This document shows positions 45,869-56,692 of a DNA stretch of 64,000 nt, one piece after another. The stretch is from Nymphaea colorata. Its lineage: Eukaryota; Streptophyta; Magnoliopsida; Nymphaeales; Nymphaeaceae. The position numbers and the translations under genes are program-made. Each line of letters opens with the position of its first letter. Positions within the stretch are counted from its first letter, which is position 1. The notes below the pieces were generated by a model that did not search any database, was not told where the DNA came from, and was given only the letters and a program-made list of their open reading frames with translations. The stretch lies in contig NC_045140.1 of NCBI RefSeq assembly GCF_008831285.2, positions 5,809,528 through 5,873,527 on the forward strand, read 5' to 3'.

Positions 45869-46371
45869 ACATGATGAGTTAATGCAACTTATCTGTTGTA
45901 TTTGATTGCACATGTGCGAGCATCTATGGTTCCAGGTGAAGCTAGCTTTGAAGAACAATCAAACAAGGTGAATATTTACCAGGGCAAATGTTCATCTTGC
46001 ATTAAGCAAAGACAGTGATCATCACAGGCGTTTGGGTTTTTCATTTGGTTTTTAGTTCGGCTCCCTTAATAAAAAATAATTTACTATTAGTGAAAACAAT
46101 TATCTTATGTGTGTGTGTGAACAGGTAGCTACCACACCTTTATATACTAAACTTTAAAAATAATCATCTAAACTGTCTATTATAAAGAGATCAAATAGTG
46201 GACATTAAGTTGCAATTATAAAATTCATGGCCTTTTTCACTGGGTTTTTGTTTAAGTAAACTCATTTGCTTCGCTCTTTTTCTCTTGATTTCTCCTCCTT
46301 TGAAGAGTATTTGAAGTCGATTATATGAGAATGTGGTTACTCTCTGGCCGAATATATATATATATATATAT

Positions 46372-46512
46372 TCGGTGTCTCGCTGTGTTGTGTGTCAATG
46401 ACCCTTTTTTACTATACAAAGAGTTGACGTCCTCAAGAATTTGAAATGGAGACTGGCTGCCTACAAGCTCCCGTTCCATCCATTGTGCTAATCCTCTGAT
46501 TAGATCTGAATC
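46372..46512 (-). mobile_element. tRNA-derived SINE-like repeat, copy 1
   Basis: On the minus strand a box-A-like TTAGCACAATGG is followed by a GCCAGTCTCCATTTCAAAT box-B region. It is colinear with the copy at 47147-47305. Confidence 0.45.
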
Positions 46513-47146
46513 TCTCGTACTAGTATTATGAAATGAGCATAATAACGGGCGCGATTTTGACTGGTCTATCAGTTCAAATCCCATGCATGACCACAAAGGT
46601 ATCTCGAAGCTCCTTTCAAATTAATGATTCTGGATGCAAATCAGGTTCAACAAATGAACTAAAATTTACAGATGCCCCACCCCAGAATCTAGTAATCAGT
46701 TCCGATCAGAGCCTGTGTGAACATATTTGGATTTGAACTCTAGTTCTTTTGAACCAAATTTAGATCCAACACTCATAAGATCCGACATTCATATATAACC
46801 AGTCGAATATTCGTCAGATCCCTATTGGATACCTGATTCATATTAAGATTCTGTGATGAAGCTGCTTACCAATCAGAATCTGGTTAGTTAATATCCAGAC
46901 CCAGATTTCTTTTCGAGATCCAACTAAACAGATTTGGAATTGGATTGGCAGTTGGACATATCTGATCCATTTGCATCACTGCCAAAATCCAACCATATTC
47001 AGCACTGTGCATATCATACCTGTATGGGATAGTTTTGTGCATTCACAGGCTTAATTTTCAATTGAGTGGGAGAGACTCGCCACTCAATAAAGAGCCGAAG
47101 CTCCTACCTGATCTCCTGTCCTTTAAGGGTACATTGCCCGCTTTTG

Positions 47147-47305
47147 GTGTCTCGGATATCACCTCCGCTTGGCTTCAACTTGTGCATTGGCGACTCATCT
47201 TGTACAATATAGAATGTTGTTGCCCTTGGTACTCGAAATAGAGACTGGCCGTCTACCTCCTCTGTACCAGGCCATTGCACCAACCCTCTGGAGAGAGACA
47301 AATTT
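47147..47305 (-). mobile_element. tRNA-derived SINE-like repeat, copy 2
   Basis: On the minus strand TTGGTGCAATGG (box-A-like) is followed by GGCCAGTCTCTATTTCGAGT, containing the box-B-like TTTCGAGTACC. It shares spacing and flanking words with copy 1. No target duplication was defined. Confidence 0.5.
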
Positions 47306-50051
47306 GCTTCTAGCTAGATTAACATACTACAAGAAATATCGAAACTCCTTTACTTAACCTCAAAGGCATTACCTCAAAGGCATTGACTCAACAGTCTGTA
47401 AGGAAAAGGCATCTCCTCAGGATATTCTTGCTGTGCGTTCATAGTCGATAGAAGAAGCAACTACGGTGCATAGTTACGAGGATACCGCCAAGCTGAACTG
47501 TCCTCCGTTTTCTTTTACGGAGTTATTAAATTTCAACAATCCTCTCTTCCTATGCATTTTCCAAAGTTCAAAATGGTACCCCATGAGCAATTTTTTTCAA
47601 AAAAAAAAAAAAAAAAACTGAAAGGAGGTTGACTCAGCAAGAGAGCGGATTCAAATTGAGTATACCGTTAACTGTATCCATATTCACATACTCGAATTTG
47701 GATTTGGATCTGAATATAATCAAAAGAAAAAGTCATATCTGAATCTGAAATCCGATTTCACAATCTGAATCCATTTGTTACATTCACATCCAAATCCAAA
47801 TTTTGAAACTAATCTCACGGATTTTAAAAATATAAGAGGATAAGATATAAGATATGTATTTAAAACTAAATCCAATCCTAAATCGATCGGATATTTATGT
47901 ATATTCAGATCCCGAATATGATCAGATGTCATTTCTTAAATCTGATTCGATTCGATTTCTTAAATCAAATATTTTTTTTTCTGTATCTGATTTTTTTAAA
48001 AAGATTTGATCAAATATCCAATTCAAAATGGATACATTTAACATCCCTATTTTGATAATGTGGAAGCCTATATGCTTTACTTTTTGCTGTTGGCCGTTGG
48101 ATCTGGATCTCGAGAATCAAATCAATAACGTATAAAAGAGTCAGGATATAAGTTGCTTTCCTAGTTTGGTAGTGAAATTTTGGAATCCTTGTAAATTAAA
48201 ACTAAAATATAGGCAACTGAAATCTTGGAAAAGTAAAGAAACGCAAAAGCACTCCGTTCGAGACTACTAGTCTCAACCTCCGGTGTGCGATATTCATCAA
48301 GCTCATGAACCGAGAAACCTCTCTTTTTTATCTCCGATTTTAAATCCTCGATCGCATGTGCCACCTTCTCGACAAGACCAAGCAAGGGCCTTTCCTTCAG
48401 CAGCAGGCCGCACCGACAGTTTTGCACTGTTTGATTTATGGAAAACCGTTGAATTTTTCTCTGTGTTAGACTTGTCCACCCACAGAAAATCCATGTATCT
48501 CTTGGGGTGTTCAGTTTTGTGTTTCTTGGTGTAAAAAGTCTCAGGTAACCACTTTGTTGCGTGCCTTCAAAGCCAATATCGATCCATATCGCTCCGTATA
48601 TATTATAGCAATTCAATGGCCACGATACAAATAGGCCAAAACACGAAGACTGAGTCAAACTCAACTCAAAAAACTTTGAACTCTAATCGAACTCTACAAA
48701 ACAGGCTCGAGCTCAACCCGAAGATACAGTATCGAGCTCGAGTTTGCTTCGCTTAACTCGTTTAACTTATTTATGTTAACTTTACTTGTCTCGTTTCATT
48801 GAACTCTTAACTTGTTTAATAGGTTTCCTTTAACTAATTTAACTATCAACAACTATGTAATAAAAAATTCAAACAAAAAAAAGTGCATATTGTGTATCCA
48901 AACATCCGCTAAAAAAGCTTAGCAATAGAAAATCTCTCATTTACGACACATTTATTTAATTGAGCCAAGCCTAGTTTAAACTAGTTGTACTGTTGTATCA
49001 AATTTGATTAATTTAATATTTTAAGCATAAATTTAGAATCGAGCTCGACTCGTTTATATAAACGATTTAAAATTGAGCCTCTGCTGAACTTGTTGCCCAG
49101 TCCTACATAAAAGGTCAATATAAATTTTTTATTTTTTATTTCCTTTAAAAAGTTTAAAATTATATTTTAAAATCACGAAATCTAGGATGAAACGGTGAAC
49201 GCCATAACAATATGTGTCGGCCGACATGGAAGAGACTGTGATACCAGTCCTCAAAGCAAGTCATTACTTGTGAAGTTTAAGTGAGCGACCAGTTTATATG
49301 GATGAGAAAAGAAAAATCTTGTTCCCGCTCACATAAAAAGGGAATCTATTGCTTCGGTCTTGGAGAAAAATGAAAACGAACTCCAAGTCCCAGGGCTTCT
49401 TGATTTTGAAGGCATGTTGGGAGGATTTTCTGAGAAATAAAGACCAAGAACTGGTCTATATATGGTTCATTTTCATTAAAGAAATGAAGAAAGGGGAAAC
49501 ATTTCTAAAGCAGCACATCCTTATAGCCATTGATTATGAAACATTTCTTCTTCTCCATCTCCTTCAACAAAGTTGATGATCACTCCCTTTGGGAAGACAT
49601 CAGCTATTAATGTGCGTTGACATGATCATGGAATTGAAGCTTGCGCACAGTTGATTACTAGCAATTCCAACTTCGCCACTTGGCTAGAAATCTGCCATAT
49701 ATTCAAGCAGGAGATTTCTCTCATTAAAGTAGCAATAAGTTGATTCAAACTCCAATAAGATCCTATATTTACAAAATCTTTGCCAACTAAAGCGAAGGGA
49801 GCTCCGTTTCATATTTCATTCTCTCTCTTTCTTTCTTCCTCTCCATGCCAACTCATCTGGATAATTGCCTCGTCAGAGTACGACCAACCTCGAAGAGGAA
49901 GGGGGAAAAAAAAATTCAATTGGCGTCAGCAAATACGCTTGAGAGAGATAACGTCAACACAACGTTTCGCCGCACTATCTGGTAATGCTGCACTGGGTGA
50001 GCCCAAGCGGGACCCACTCCAATCCCTGACGGTGGAGATAGCGCTGCTGGT
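47306..50051. other. Intergenic DNA, repeats, no supported gene
   Basis: 47640-47950 is a dispersed repeat rich in GGATCTGAAT-type words, related to 59810-60140. A 167-codon minus-strand frame at 48161-48664 has no domain I recognise. 48660-49110 is a repeat with GAGCTCGA-type words near both ends. The end of this stretch holds the 3' flank of the DUF506 gene. Confidence 0.45.
48660..49110. repeat. GAGCTCGA-type dispersed repeat
   Basis: The left part carries GGCTCGAGCTCAACCCGAAG and TATCGAGCTCGAGTTTG. The right part carries AGAATCGAGCTCGACTCGTT. The middle is AT-rich. The two ends partly resemble each other inverted. Class and exact ends are unclear. Confidence 0.4.
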
Positions 50052-50939
50052 TCAGAAAGGGGCGATCCTCACGGTGGCGGCGGTAGGGAGTTGTTCGCGC
50101 TCGAACGGCGACACCGGCCAGCATTTCCCCGGGTTGAAGCCGACGACTGCCCGGCGTTGGTCGGGGGCAAATCTGCCGCATCCCATGGAGGAGGCCGGGA
50201 CGGAGTTGGTGGTGCGGCGGTAGGGACCGAACCACTTGGCCTGCATGTAGCCGTTCTTGCGCCAGGGCGGGAGGTGGAGCCCCCTCGCCTTCATCGACCT
50301 CTTGGCTGCGTGGGCCACGATGCGCACGACCCGGCGGAGCTTGTCCGGCCGGCAGACCAGCACCCGAGGCAGCGTCGCTAGGATCCTGGCGTACCGCAGC
50401 GTCGGCCGCGCGATCTCGAACTCCCCGGCAAAGTCCAGCTCCACGACGTACCGTCGATCGTCCTCCGTCAACACGACGTCCATGTACTCGTAGCTCCCTC
50501 CGGCGACCTTGCCGGCCTTCTCCCATTTCACCTTGCAGACCCCGGCATTGAACCCGGCTTCCCTCAGCCGAGTCATCACCGCCCGTCGGACGGCCTGCCT
50601 CGACCCCGCGACCGCGTCGATCGCCTCCGAAACCAAGCCGTGGATCGCCTCCCTGACAGGGTCTTTTTCGTCATTGGACCTAACGAGCTCTTCGAGCTCC
50701 TCCGTCGCCTCGCTGTCGGATTGATCCTGCTCGGACGTCAAGTCGGATCCATCTCCCGCCTCCCTCTCGCAGCCGCCGTCGTCGTCGTCCTCCATGAAGC
50801 CGTGGATGAGGCCGGCGAGGCAGACGGAATCGGCCTCGTGCTCGCTGCCGCTGCTGGCGTACCCGGCAAGCCACCGGTCTGCTGCACCCCACAGCCTGGC
50901 CTTCGCCCTCTCGTCCAGTGCGTCCGTCACCTTCCTCAT
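50052..50939 (-). CDS. DUF506 / PDDEXK_6 family protein
   Basis: Single-exon gene of 295 residues. The first quarter has the family's DSVCLAGLIHGFMED motif (about residues 36-50) and an acidic linker. The conserved domain, roughly residues 98-245, contains LREAGFNAGVCKVKWEKAGK, EYMDVVLTEDDRRYVVELDF, FEIARPTLRYARILATLPRV and LHLPPWRKNGYMQAKWFGPY. DUF506 is a plant family with a PD-(D/E)XK nuclease-like fold. An Arabidopsis member is linked to root-hair growth, but this protein's role is unknown. I chose the ATG at 50939, which opens MRKVTDALDERAKARLWGAA. The frame runs on to 51287, but that part looks like untranslated leader and lies across the TATA box. The gene is strikingly GC-rich against its surroundings. 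Confidence 0.9.
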   Translation of the reverse strand: MRKVTDALDERAKARLWGAADRWLAGYASSGSEHEADSVCLAGLIHGFMEDDDDGGCEREAGDGSDLTSEQDQSDSEATEELEELVRSNDEKDPVREAIHGLVSEAIDAVAGSRQAVRRAVMTRLREAGFNAGVCKVKWEKAGKVAGGSYEYMDVVLTEDDRRYVVELDFAGEFEIARPTLRYARILATLPRVLVCRPDKLRRVVRIVAHAAKRSMKARGLHLPPWRKNGYMQAKWFGPYRRTTNSVPASSMGCGRFAPDQRRAVVGFNPGKCWPVSPFEREQLPTAATVRIAPF

Positions 50940-51032
50940 CTCCCTCTTCCCTCCGTAGCCGATCAAGGGCCCTTTTTCTCGCCCTCTCCCTTGTTCGCTC
51001 TCTAACCCCCAGAACCCTCTCACGATGTCCAC

Positions 51033-51039
51033 ATTTATA
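51033..51039 (-). promoter_or_regulatory. TATA box of the DUF506 gene
   Basis: The minus strand reads TATAAAT 94 bp upstream of the chosen start codon. Transcription would then begin near 51000-51010, giving a leader of about 60-70 nt. This also argues against the longer reading frame starting at 51287. Confidence 0.6.
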
Positions 51040-51384
51040 CCAACCCCGCAGTCACCTGCTCTCTCTCGGTCTTCTCCGCTTTTCACTTCTTCTTCGCCCA
51101 CAGAGTTAAAAGCGAGAAAAGAAATGGCGTTGAAGGAAAGATGAAAACGGGGGAGAAGAGAATTCTCAAAAGGATATTCGCACCGATCACCTGCTCGGCG
51201 CGGATGCCGGCGACGGAGGGATGCCCTCCCTGTGCCTCTACTTACGTGGCGGTATATCTCACCGCATCTTCCTTGTTCCAATGCCACGTGGGAAGATCTG
51301 GACCGTCGGATGCGTGATGCTTGATGAGAAGGTCTGAACCTGCCGAGAACGGAACTCTCTCTCTCCCTCTGGAGAGACTGCAGC

Positions 51385-51900
51385 CTCCTTAAAAGGGGAC
51401 GGGCGGGGAGGATGGTTGTCCAGGTTCATTGAACTTGCCCCGACTTGTCCAGGTTCAATGAACGTGATGAAGCCGGTTCGCCGCCTGGATTCGAGCCGGT
51501 TCGGGTTCCGGTCCATACTAAATGTATATCGGTTTCACTGGATTTTATAGTGCGGATCGTTTTATATTTTTAACACGCATGCTGTTTTGGGTAGATTCTT
51601 TACTATTGATTGATTGACTTATTTATTTTATTTATTTATTTTTTTAATGAGGAAGGTTATGTTTGAACTAGCCAGGCCTCCCAAGGGTTATGCATACAAA
51701 TATCAACCTCTTTTTTTTTTTCCTAAAATGAGAACTTTGTTGGAGATTTGCTAAAAGCGTATACTTGTTCTTGTTTTCTAATCGCCCAATTTTATTGGAA
51801 TATTTGTCATTGAAAAAAATCTTATTTGTCTATAATATATCTTTTGTTTGTCCATAAATGTCAAAATTTCTTAAAACTGTAAATTTGATACACAATGAAA
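51385..51900. repeat. Duplicated upstream segment, copy 1
   Basis: Colinear with 53705-54150: both carry a GTTGTCCAG, TTCATTGAAC, GTCCAGG, CAATGAAC series, then ATCGGTTTC, TTATGCA, a T-rich run and AATATTTGTCAT / TTGTCTATAATAT / TTTCTTAAAACTGTAA blocks. This copy is the more GC-rich one and adjoins the DUF506 promoter. Confidence 0.75.
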
Positions 51901-52349
51901 TGGACCACCAATTGCTACCTGAATCAGAATCCAACCAATTTAATGTAGAAAAAAATTGGTTATATATATAAACATAAAATCAGGATCGAAAATAAGATCT
52001 GAGGCTATCAAACACTAGATGTAGCCCATAATTATCCAGATTCCAACTAGAATTCATGGTCTATGGATATGCCCTAATCTTTCTTTAATGAAGATTCTTT
52101 AAAATAATTAGGTAGTATTTTAGTTGCCAAACACCACATAAGATACTTTGTTTACCATAGACCTGAGAACACAGTGAAATCTATGTAAGGATTTGAAGTC
52201 GAATCTCCACACTTCCCCCCACCTAGGCCTCATATACGAGTTTTTTAAACACACAAAATGCACTATTAAGAAATAGATTGTCGGTTTAAATAGTAGGTCC
52301 CTTAAATTTTACATTTCAAATTATACTCCAATTTGAAATCCGAGGCAAT

Positions 52350-52565
52350 CAGGGCGGAGCCAAGGTAGGGCCGGCTTGGGCTCTCGCCCTACCTCAACTT
52401 TGTTTAAAATTTAACCCTACCTCAACTTTGTTTAAAATTTACACGTAAATTAAAAAAAAATCACTTATTCTATATAAAAATTTTGAAAACTTATATTTCG
52501 GCCTTAATTAAAATTTAAAAACTTTAATTTGGTCTACCTCACAAAAATTTTTAGCTCTGCCCTTG
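52350..52565. mobile_element. hAT-type MITE, 216 bp
   Basis: It starts CAGGGCGGAGCCAAGG and ends TAGCTCTGCCCTTG. The flanks GAGGCAAT (52342-52349) and AAAGCAAT (52566-52573) match 6/8. A 28-bp tandem duplication with CTACCTCAACTTTGTTTAAA lies inside (about 52388-52443). Confidence 0.7.
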
Positions 52566-53018
52566 AAAGCAATCAAACATACACGTAACGCACCTATAAC
52601 GGTTATTGTAGAAAGGAGATTGAGAATGTACATGATTGGTGCACAGCATGTGCAAGCGCATGGCTCGGCGAGGCAAGTGATGGTCAAGTGCAAGCCAAGA
52701 GGGCCATACCTCAGCAGCATTGGCGTGGTTTGAGCTTGGTGACCTCGTGCCCTTGAGAATGAAGCTTGGGACTTCCATGTGCCCATCTCCTTTGCATGTG
52801 TGACAGGTTTTTAATCGGCAGTTTTGCACACTTTAACATGTGTATGTGTATGTATGTAACAAACTCGTGAATGACAAGTAAGCAAACACATGAGAATAAG
52901 CATGTTCATAGTCTGATACAAAGTTATATATATATATATATATGTGTGTGTGTGCGCGCACGTGTGTGTGAGAATATTGTTACTGTTGCTATATCACCCT
53001 TAAGTGTTGAAATATATG

Positions 53019-53020
<2 letters not shown>

Positions 53021-53050
<30 letters not shown>
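53021..53050. repeat. (TA)n microsatellite
   Basis: About 15 TA units. Confidence 0.9.
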
Positions 53051-53056
<6 letters not shown>

Positions 53057-53223
53057 TATTAGTACTGTTGCCTCTAACAGCAACAGCTTAGTTATTAGAT
53101 TCATTCATATGAACAATTGAAAGAAAAACATGAAAAAGAAAGACATCTTATCGTAGCTATATATTTAATTCATATGAACAAACATGGAAAAGAAAGACAT
53201 CTTGTCATGTAATATTAATTTAC

Positions 53224-53225
<2 letters not shown>

Positions 53226-53256
<31 letters not shown>
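53226..53256. repeat. (CT)n microsatellite
   Basis: About 15 CT units on the plus strand. Confidence 0.9.
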
Positions 53257-53261
<5 letters not shown>

Positions 53262-53704
53262 AGCCGTCAATGTAAACAAACTCAATGATTAAGATCATCC
53301 ATGATGAGCCTGACGCTTAGACCCACCGGTTTCTTAGGAAACATAAAATAAATTAACTGTTTTTACAGTTTAAATTAACTGTTTTTATAGCAGCTATTTT
53401 TAAAGTTTAAATAAACTGTTTTAAAGTTTAAACGTAGTTTTAAATCTCTTATAACACCAAATCTTTGATATTCTAAAAACCAATGCTTTCCATAAAAGCG
53501 ACTAAATTAAAAATGTTTTATTTCATTATTTTCATCTTTTATTAAAATTATTTTTTATTTAGAATTCACGGGACGTAATTTTGTAAGCAGGTCGCAGTGC
53601 TCTCTCCTCTGTGACTTTTCTCCAATCCATTCTTCAGCTGTCTCGTTTCGTTTAATATAGTTCTTTTCCAACTCTTTTTCTTTCTCTCATTCGAGTGGAA
53701 CTTA

Positions 53705-54150
53705 AAAAAGGTTATATGGGGATGGTATACATAGTTGTCCAGATTCATTGAACGTGTCCAAAGTGTCCAGGTGCAATGAACCTACAGAACCCGTACGGGT
53801 TTATGCTTTGTTCTTGGTTCGGGTATGATTCTAAATATAAATCGGTTTCTTTAGCGTGAGAATTTCCTTTTCCTAATGGGTAGGCCGTTTTCGAAGGTTA
53901 AGTCTAATGCACTTGTAATTCTAGTAACTGTTATGCACACAAATATTAATATTTGTAATCTCTAATCTGTGAATTTTTGTTGAAAGGTTCTTTTTGAAAA
54001 AAATTTAAAAAAAAAACTAATGAAATCGTTTTGTTTTGTCATCCCCCAACTTTTATAGTAATATTTGTCATGGAAAAACAATCTTACTTGTCTATAATAT
54101 TGTATTTTTTTGTATGTTAATATGTATAAAAGTTTCTTAAAACTGTAAGA
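53705..54150. repeat. Duplicated upstream segment, copy 2 (decayed)
   Basis: Same order of words as 51385-51900 but much more AT-rich, with many C-to-T or G-to-A type differences. It lies about 2.3 kb further from the DUF506 gene. Confidence 0.75.
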
Positions 54151-54533
54151 TTTTTCCAAATTAATTTTAACGTTTTCTGGACAAAGAAGAAATCAATTCG
54201 CAGTGACAAGGTCCAGAAATTCCTATTGAATGGCAATGTGTGTCTCACAGTTTCATATCTGAATCCAAATCCAATCCAATGTTAGAAACGAAGTTATGAG
54301 AACAATCCAACCCCCTTAAGCCACCAAGGCACAAAACTAGTCCAGGTTCATTTCGAGCGGTCATACATGTGCAAGATAGTGGTAAAGACACATGTAGTCT
54401 TGTGTGGGCAAATCGCCAGCACAAACTGACACAATAGTTATTCACATATTACTGCTCCAAAGTCAATTATTTAGCCATTTGTTTATTTGCAAACTAGTGC
54501 CCCTCATCGAAAAATGTATAACTCCACCAGTGA

Positions 54534-54718
54534 CAGTGGCGGAGTCTGAAAACTTGGTTGGAGGAGCACTCATTTAACAATAGTTATATCTGGTGGGGCA
54601 CTTTTATATATATATATATATATAATGATAAATGTTTAAAGGTACCCATTTAAAAATAAAAGAGACTGGCGTGAGCAACGCAACTGCCCACACCAACCAC
54701 CATATAGCTCCGCCATTA
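54534..54718. mobile_element. hAT-type MITE, 185 bp
   Basis: It starts CAGTGGCGGAGTC and ends TAGCTCCGCCATTA. The flanks ACCAGTGA and ACTAGTGG match 6/8. It contains a (TA)n run near 54606-54623. Confidence 0.75.
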
Positions 54719-54726
54719 ACTAGTGG

Positions 54727-56106
54727 TGTATGATACGTCCAAAAAGGTGGGACCCCTATACTATGATTAAAGGTGGGACCCCTATACTATGATTGTTGGC
54801 TAAGCTAAACAAGTCATGAACAAAGTGAACCATACTGGTGAACTTATATATGTTGCAGAATGTACGTGATCGTTGCATGGCAGGCGCGTGTGCGTGGCTC
54901 AGAATGCAACCCGGGCTACTCTTAGCTGAGATTGGCATAGTTTGAGCTAGCAAGAGAGAGGTGCATACTTCAAACCTGGTTGTTTGCACCAACATAAAAG
55001 AAAATCTTTTCGTAAATCGGCTCGGCTAAGGTCAAGCCATATCTCAGCACGAGCCTAGTTTAAACCATCTTAGGCTCTTCAGTTGCCGAGGTCGGCTCAA
55101 ACTCGGCTCATGTTCATCCCTAGTCAAGACCTTTGGTGCCCCTTGGTTCTACCTTTGAGCACGAGGGTTACAAAATTTGTTGGATCCGACGGATACAAAT
55201 GGTGACCGAACGAACGTAAAGGATGACAACACTTTTTTTTGGTGTTATTGGATTTGATTGGTAAATTAGATCCGGCCAAATTGGCACGTGAACATCATAT
55301 GGCACTTGAGGATGCATCCCTCCGCCACATGCATGGCTACGTTTTGCTCGCAATGTGGCATCCTTCCACAAACGTTAGTACGTCAATATGCATGTTTGTT
55401 TGTTTGTATGTGTAGTTACCTGAAAATAAATTTGCATTTATATATGTTACATATGCATTATATTATATAGTACTTCTAACCATTTTTTATTTTTTATTCT
55501 CTCTCATGCATATATATATATATATATATATACACATACTTGGTTTTTATAGCCACCCAACTATCTATTAAAAGTCGTTCAAAACAACATGACAGATAAT
55601 TAGAAAAAAAATAAAGAGAAAAAGGTGATGTGTATTTTCGACATCTAATATTATTTCAATTTATTTCTTATTGTTTTTCTCTCAATCATCCATTTACTTC
55701 ATATGAATGACCATTCATTCGCTCCTACATGTGAACTTCTCATTTCAAATTTTAATAGAGAAATCCTCCAACCTCTCATTGCATGCTGCCCAATGCAAGA
55801 TTAGACGGTAGTCAAGGTAACAAAAGGAAAGCTGAAACAATGTTAAAAAAGATGAATGATTAAGAGAAAAATAAGCAGAAAGGCTTGTTAATAGTAAATG
55901 ACTTGTAGAGAAAATTGGTAGCTATTAAACATTTATATGTTAGATAGAAAAGAAACAATCTCAACTCTAAACCTTTTTCAAATGACCTGTTGAACAAAAA
56001 AAAAAAAAAAAAGACAATGAAAAATATATATATAACGAAGAATTTTTGTCACGCTTTGTTTTTATTATGTTTCTTTTAATTGTCAATTGGAAAAGACAAA
56101 AAGATT
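54727..56106. other. Intergenic DNA, no supported gene
   Basis: A 27-bp tandem duplication with GGTGGGACCCCTATACTATG lies near 54744-54797. A second block of the upstream duplication lies at 54815-54965. A (TA)n run lies near 55509-55531. No gene. Confidence 0.5.
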
Positions 56107-56692
56107 ATATATATATATATATATATATTTCTGAATTTGATTGTTGAGAAACTATTAGGCTGTTAAGTTTATCCATGTACGAAGATGGAGGGCGTAGACT
56201 TGCAAGGCTTAGGAATCAACAATTAGCATTTTTTTTATCTACGTTTTCAACGAAAGGCCTTTTGTCTTAAACGAAAGGTCTGTTGGTAATTTCTCTTACT
56301 TCACGCCACCCACATTTTATAAACTTCAATTTATAAAGAAAAGACTGGCCGTTTATATCACGTTTCTTTTGTGGGTTAACTAACGACTTGGTCACTGATA
56401 TTTAAATCGGGGTTACTTGCCTTTATCCATTTGCTTCTTTAAAAACAAAGTTATTATCGTGCAACATATGTTCAGTGCGATGACCGACCATGGGGATGAC
56501 TTTATGTATACCATCGTACATGCGCATCGTTGTTCCCCTTTGAAAAAGTAGATTAAATATTTATAAAAATGCTGAATTCTTGATTTTTAAGCCTTGCAAG
56601 TCTACGCCCTCCATCTTCGTACATGGATAAACTTAACAGCCTAATAGTTTCTCAACAATCAAATTCAGAAATATATATATATATATATACAT
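56107..56692. repeat. Perfect 83-bp inverted repeat bounded by (TA)n
   Basis: Arms 56129-56211 and 56588-56670 are exact reverse complements. About 16 further bases on the inner side pair imperfectly. The spacer is 376 bp with no coding capacity. Outside each arm is a (TA)n run (56107-56128 and 56671-56690). It could be a long-TIR MITE inserted in a TA microsatellite, or an inverted duplication that included the microsatellite. The terminal bases TTCTGAATTTGATTG match no family I know. Confidence 0.9.

Larger units (their letters stand above)
52570..53560. other. Intergenic DNA with microsatellites
   Basis: 52570-52790 is related to 54815-54965 and extends the upstream duplication. (TA)n and (TG)n runs lie at about 52926-52970, (TA)n at 53021-53050 and (CT)n at 53226-53256. 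No gene. Confidence 0.5.

Noticed and set aside
46530-46610. Possible tRNA gene (TCAGTTCAAATCCCATG resembles a T-loop)
   Set aside because: No acceptor stem or anticodon arm could be drawn around it.
48161-48664. 167-codon minus-strand frame, including ERPLLGLVEKVAHAIEDL
   Set aside because: No recognised domain, no splice partners, low-complexity ends. Kept only as intergenic DNA.
49975-50526. Arg-rich frame overlapping the DUF506 gene in another frame, and plus-strand frames across 50091-51109
   Set aside because: They are shadows of the GC-rich DUF506 coding sequence.
50940-51287. N-terminal 116-residue extension of the DUF506 frame
   Set aside because: It spans the TATA box and likely leader, has no family similarity, and is open mainly because the DNA is GC-rich.
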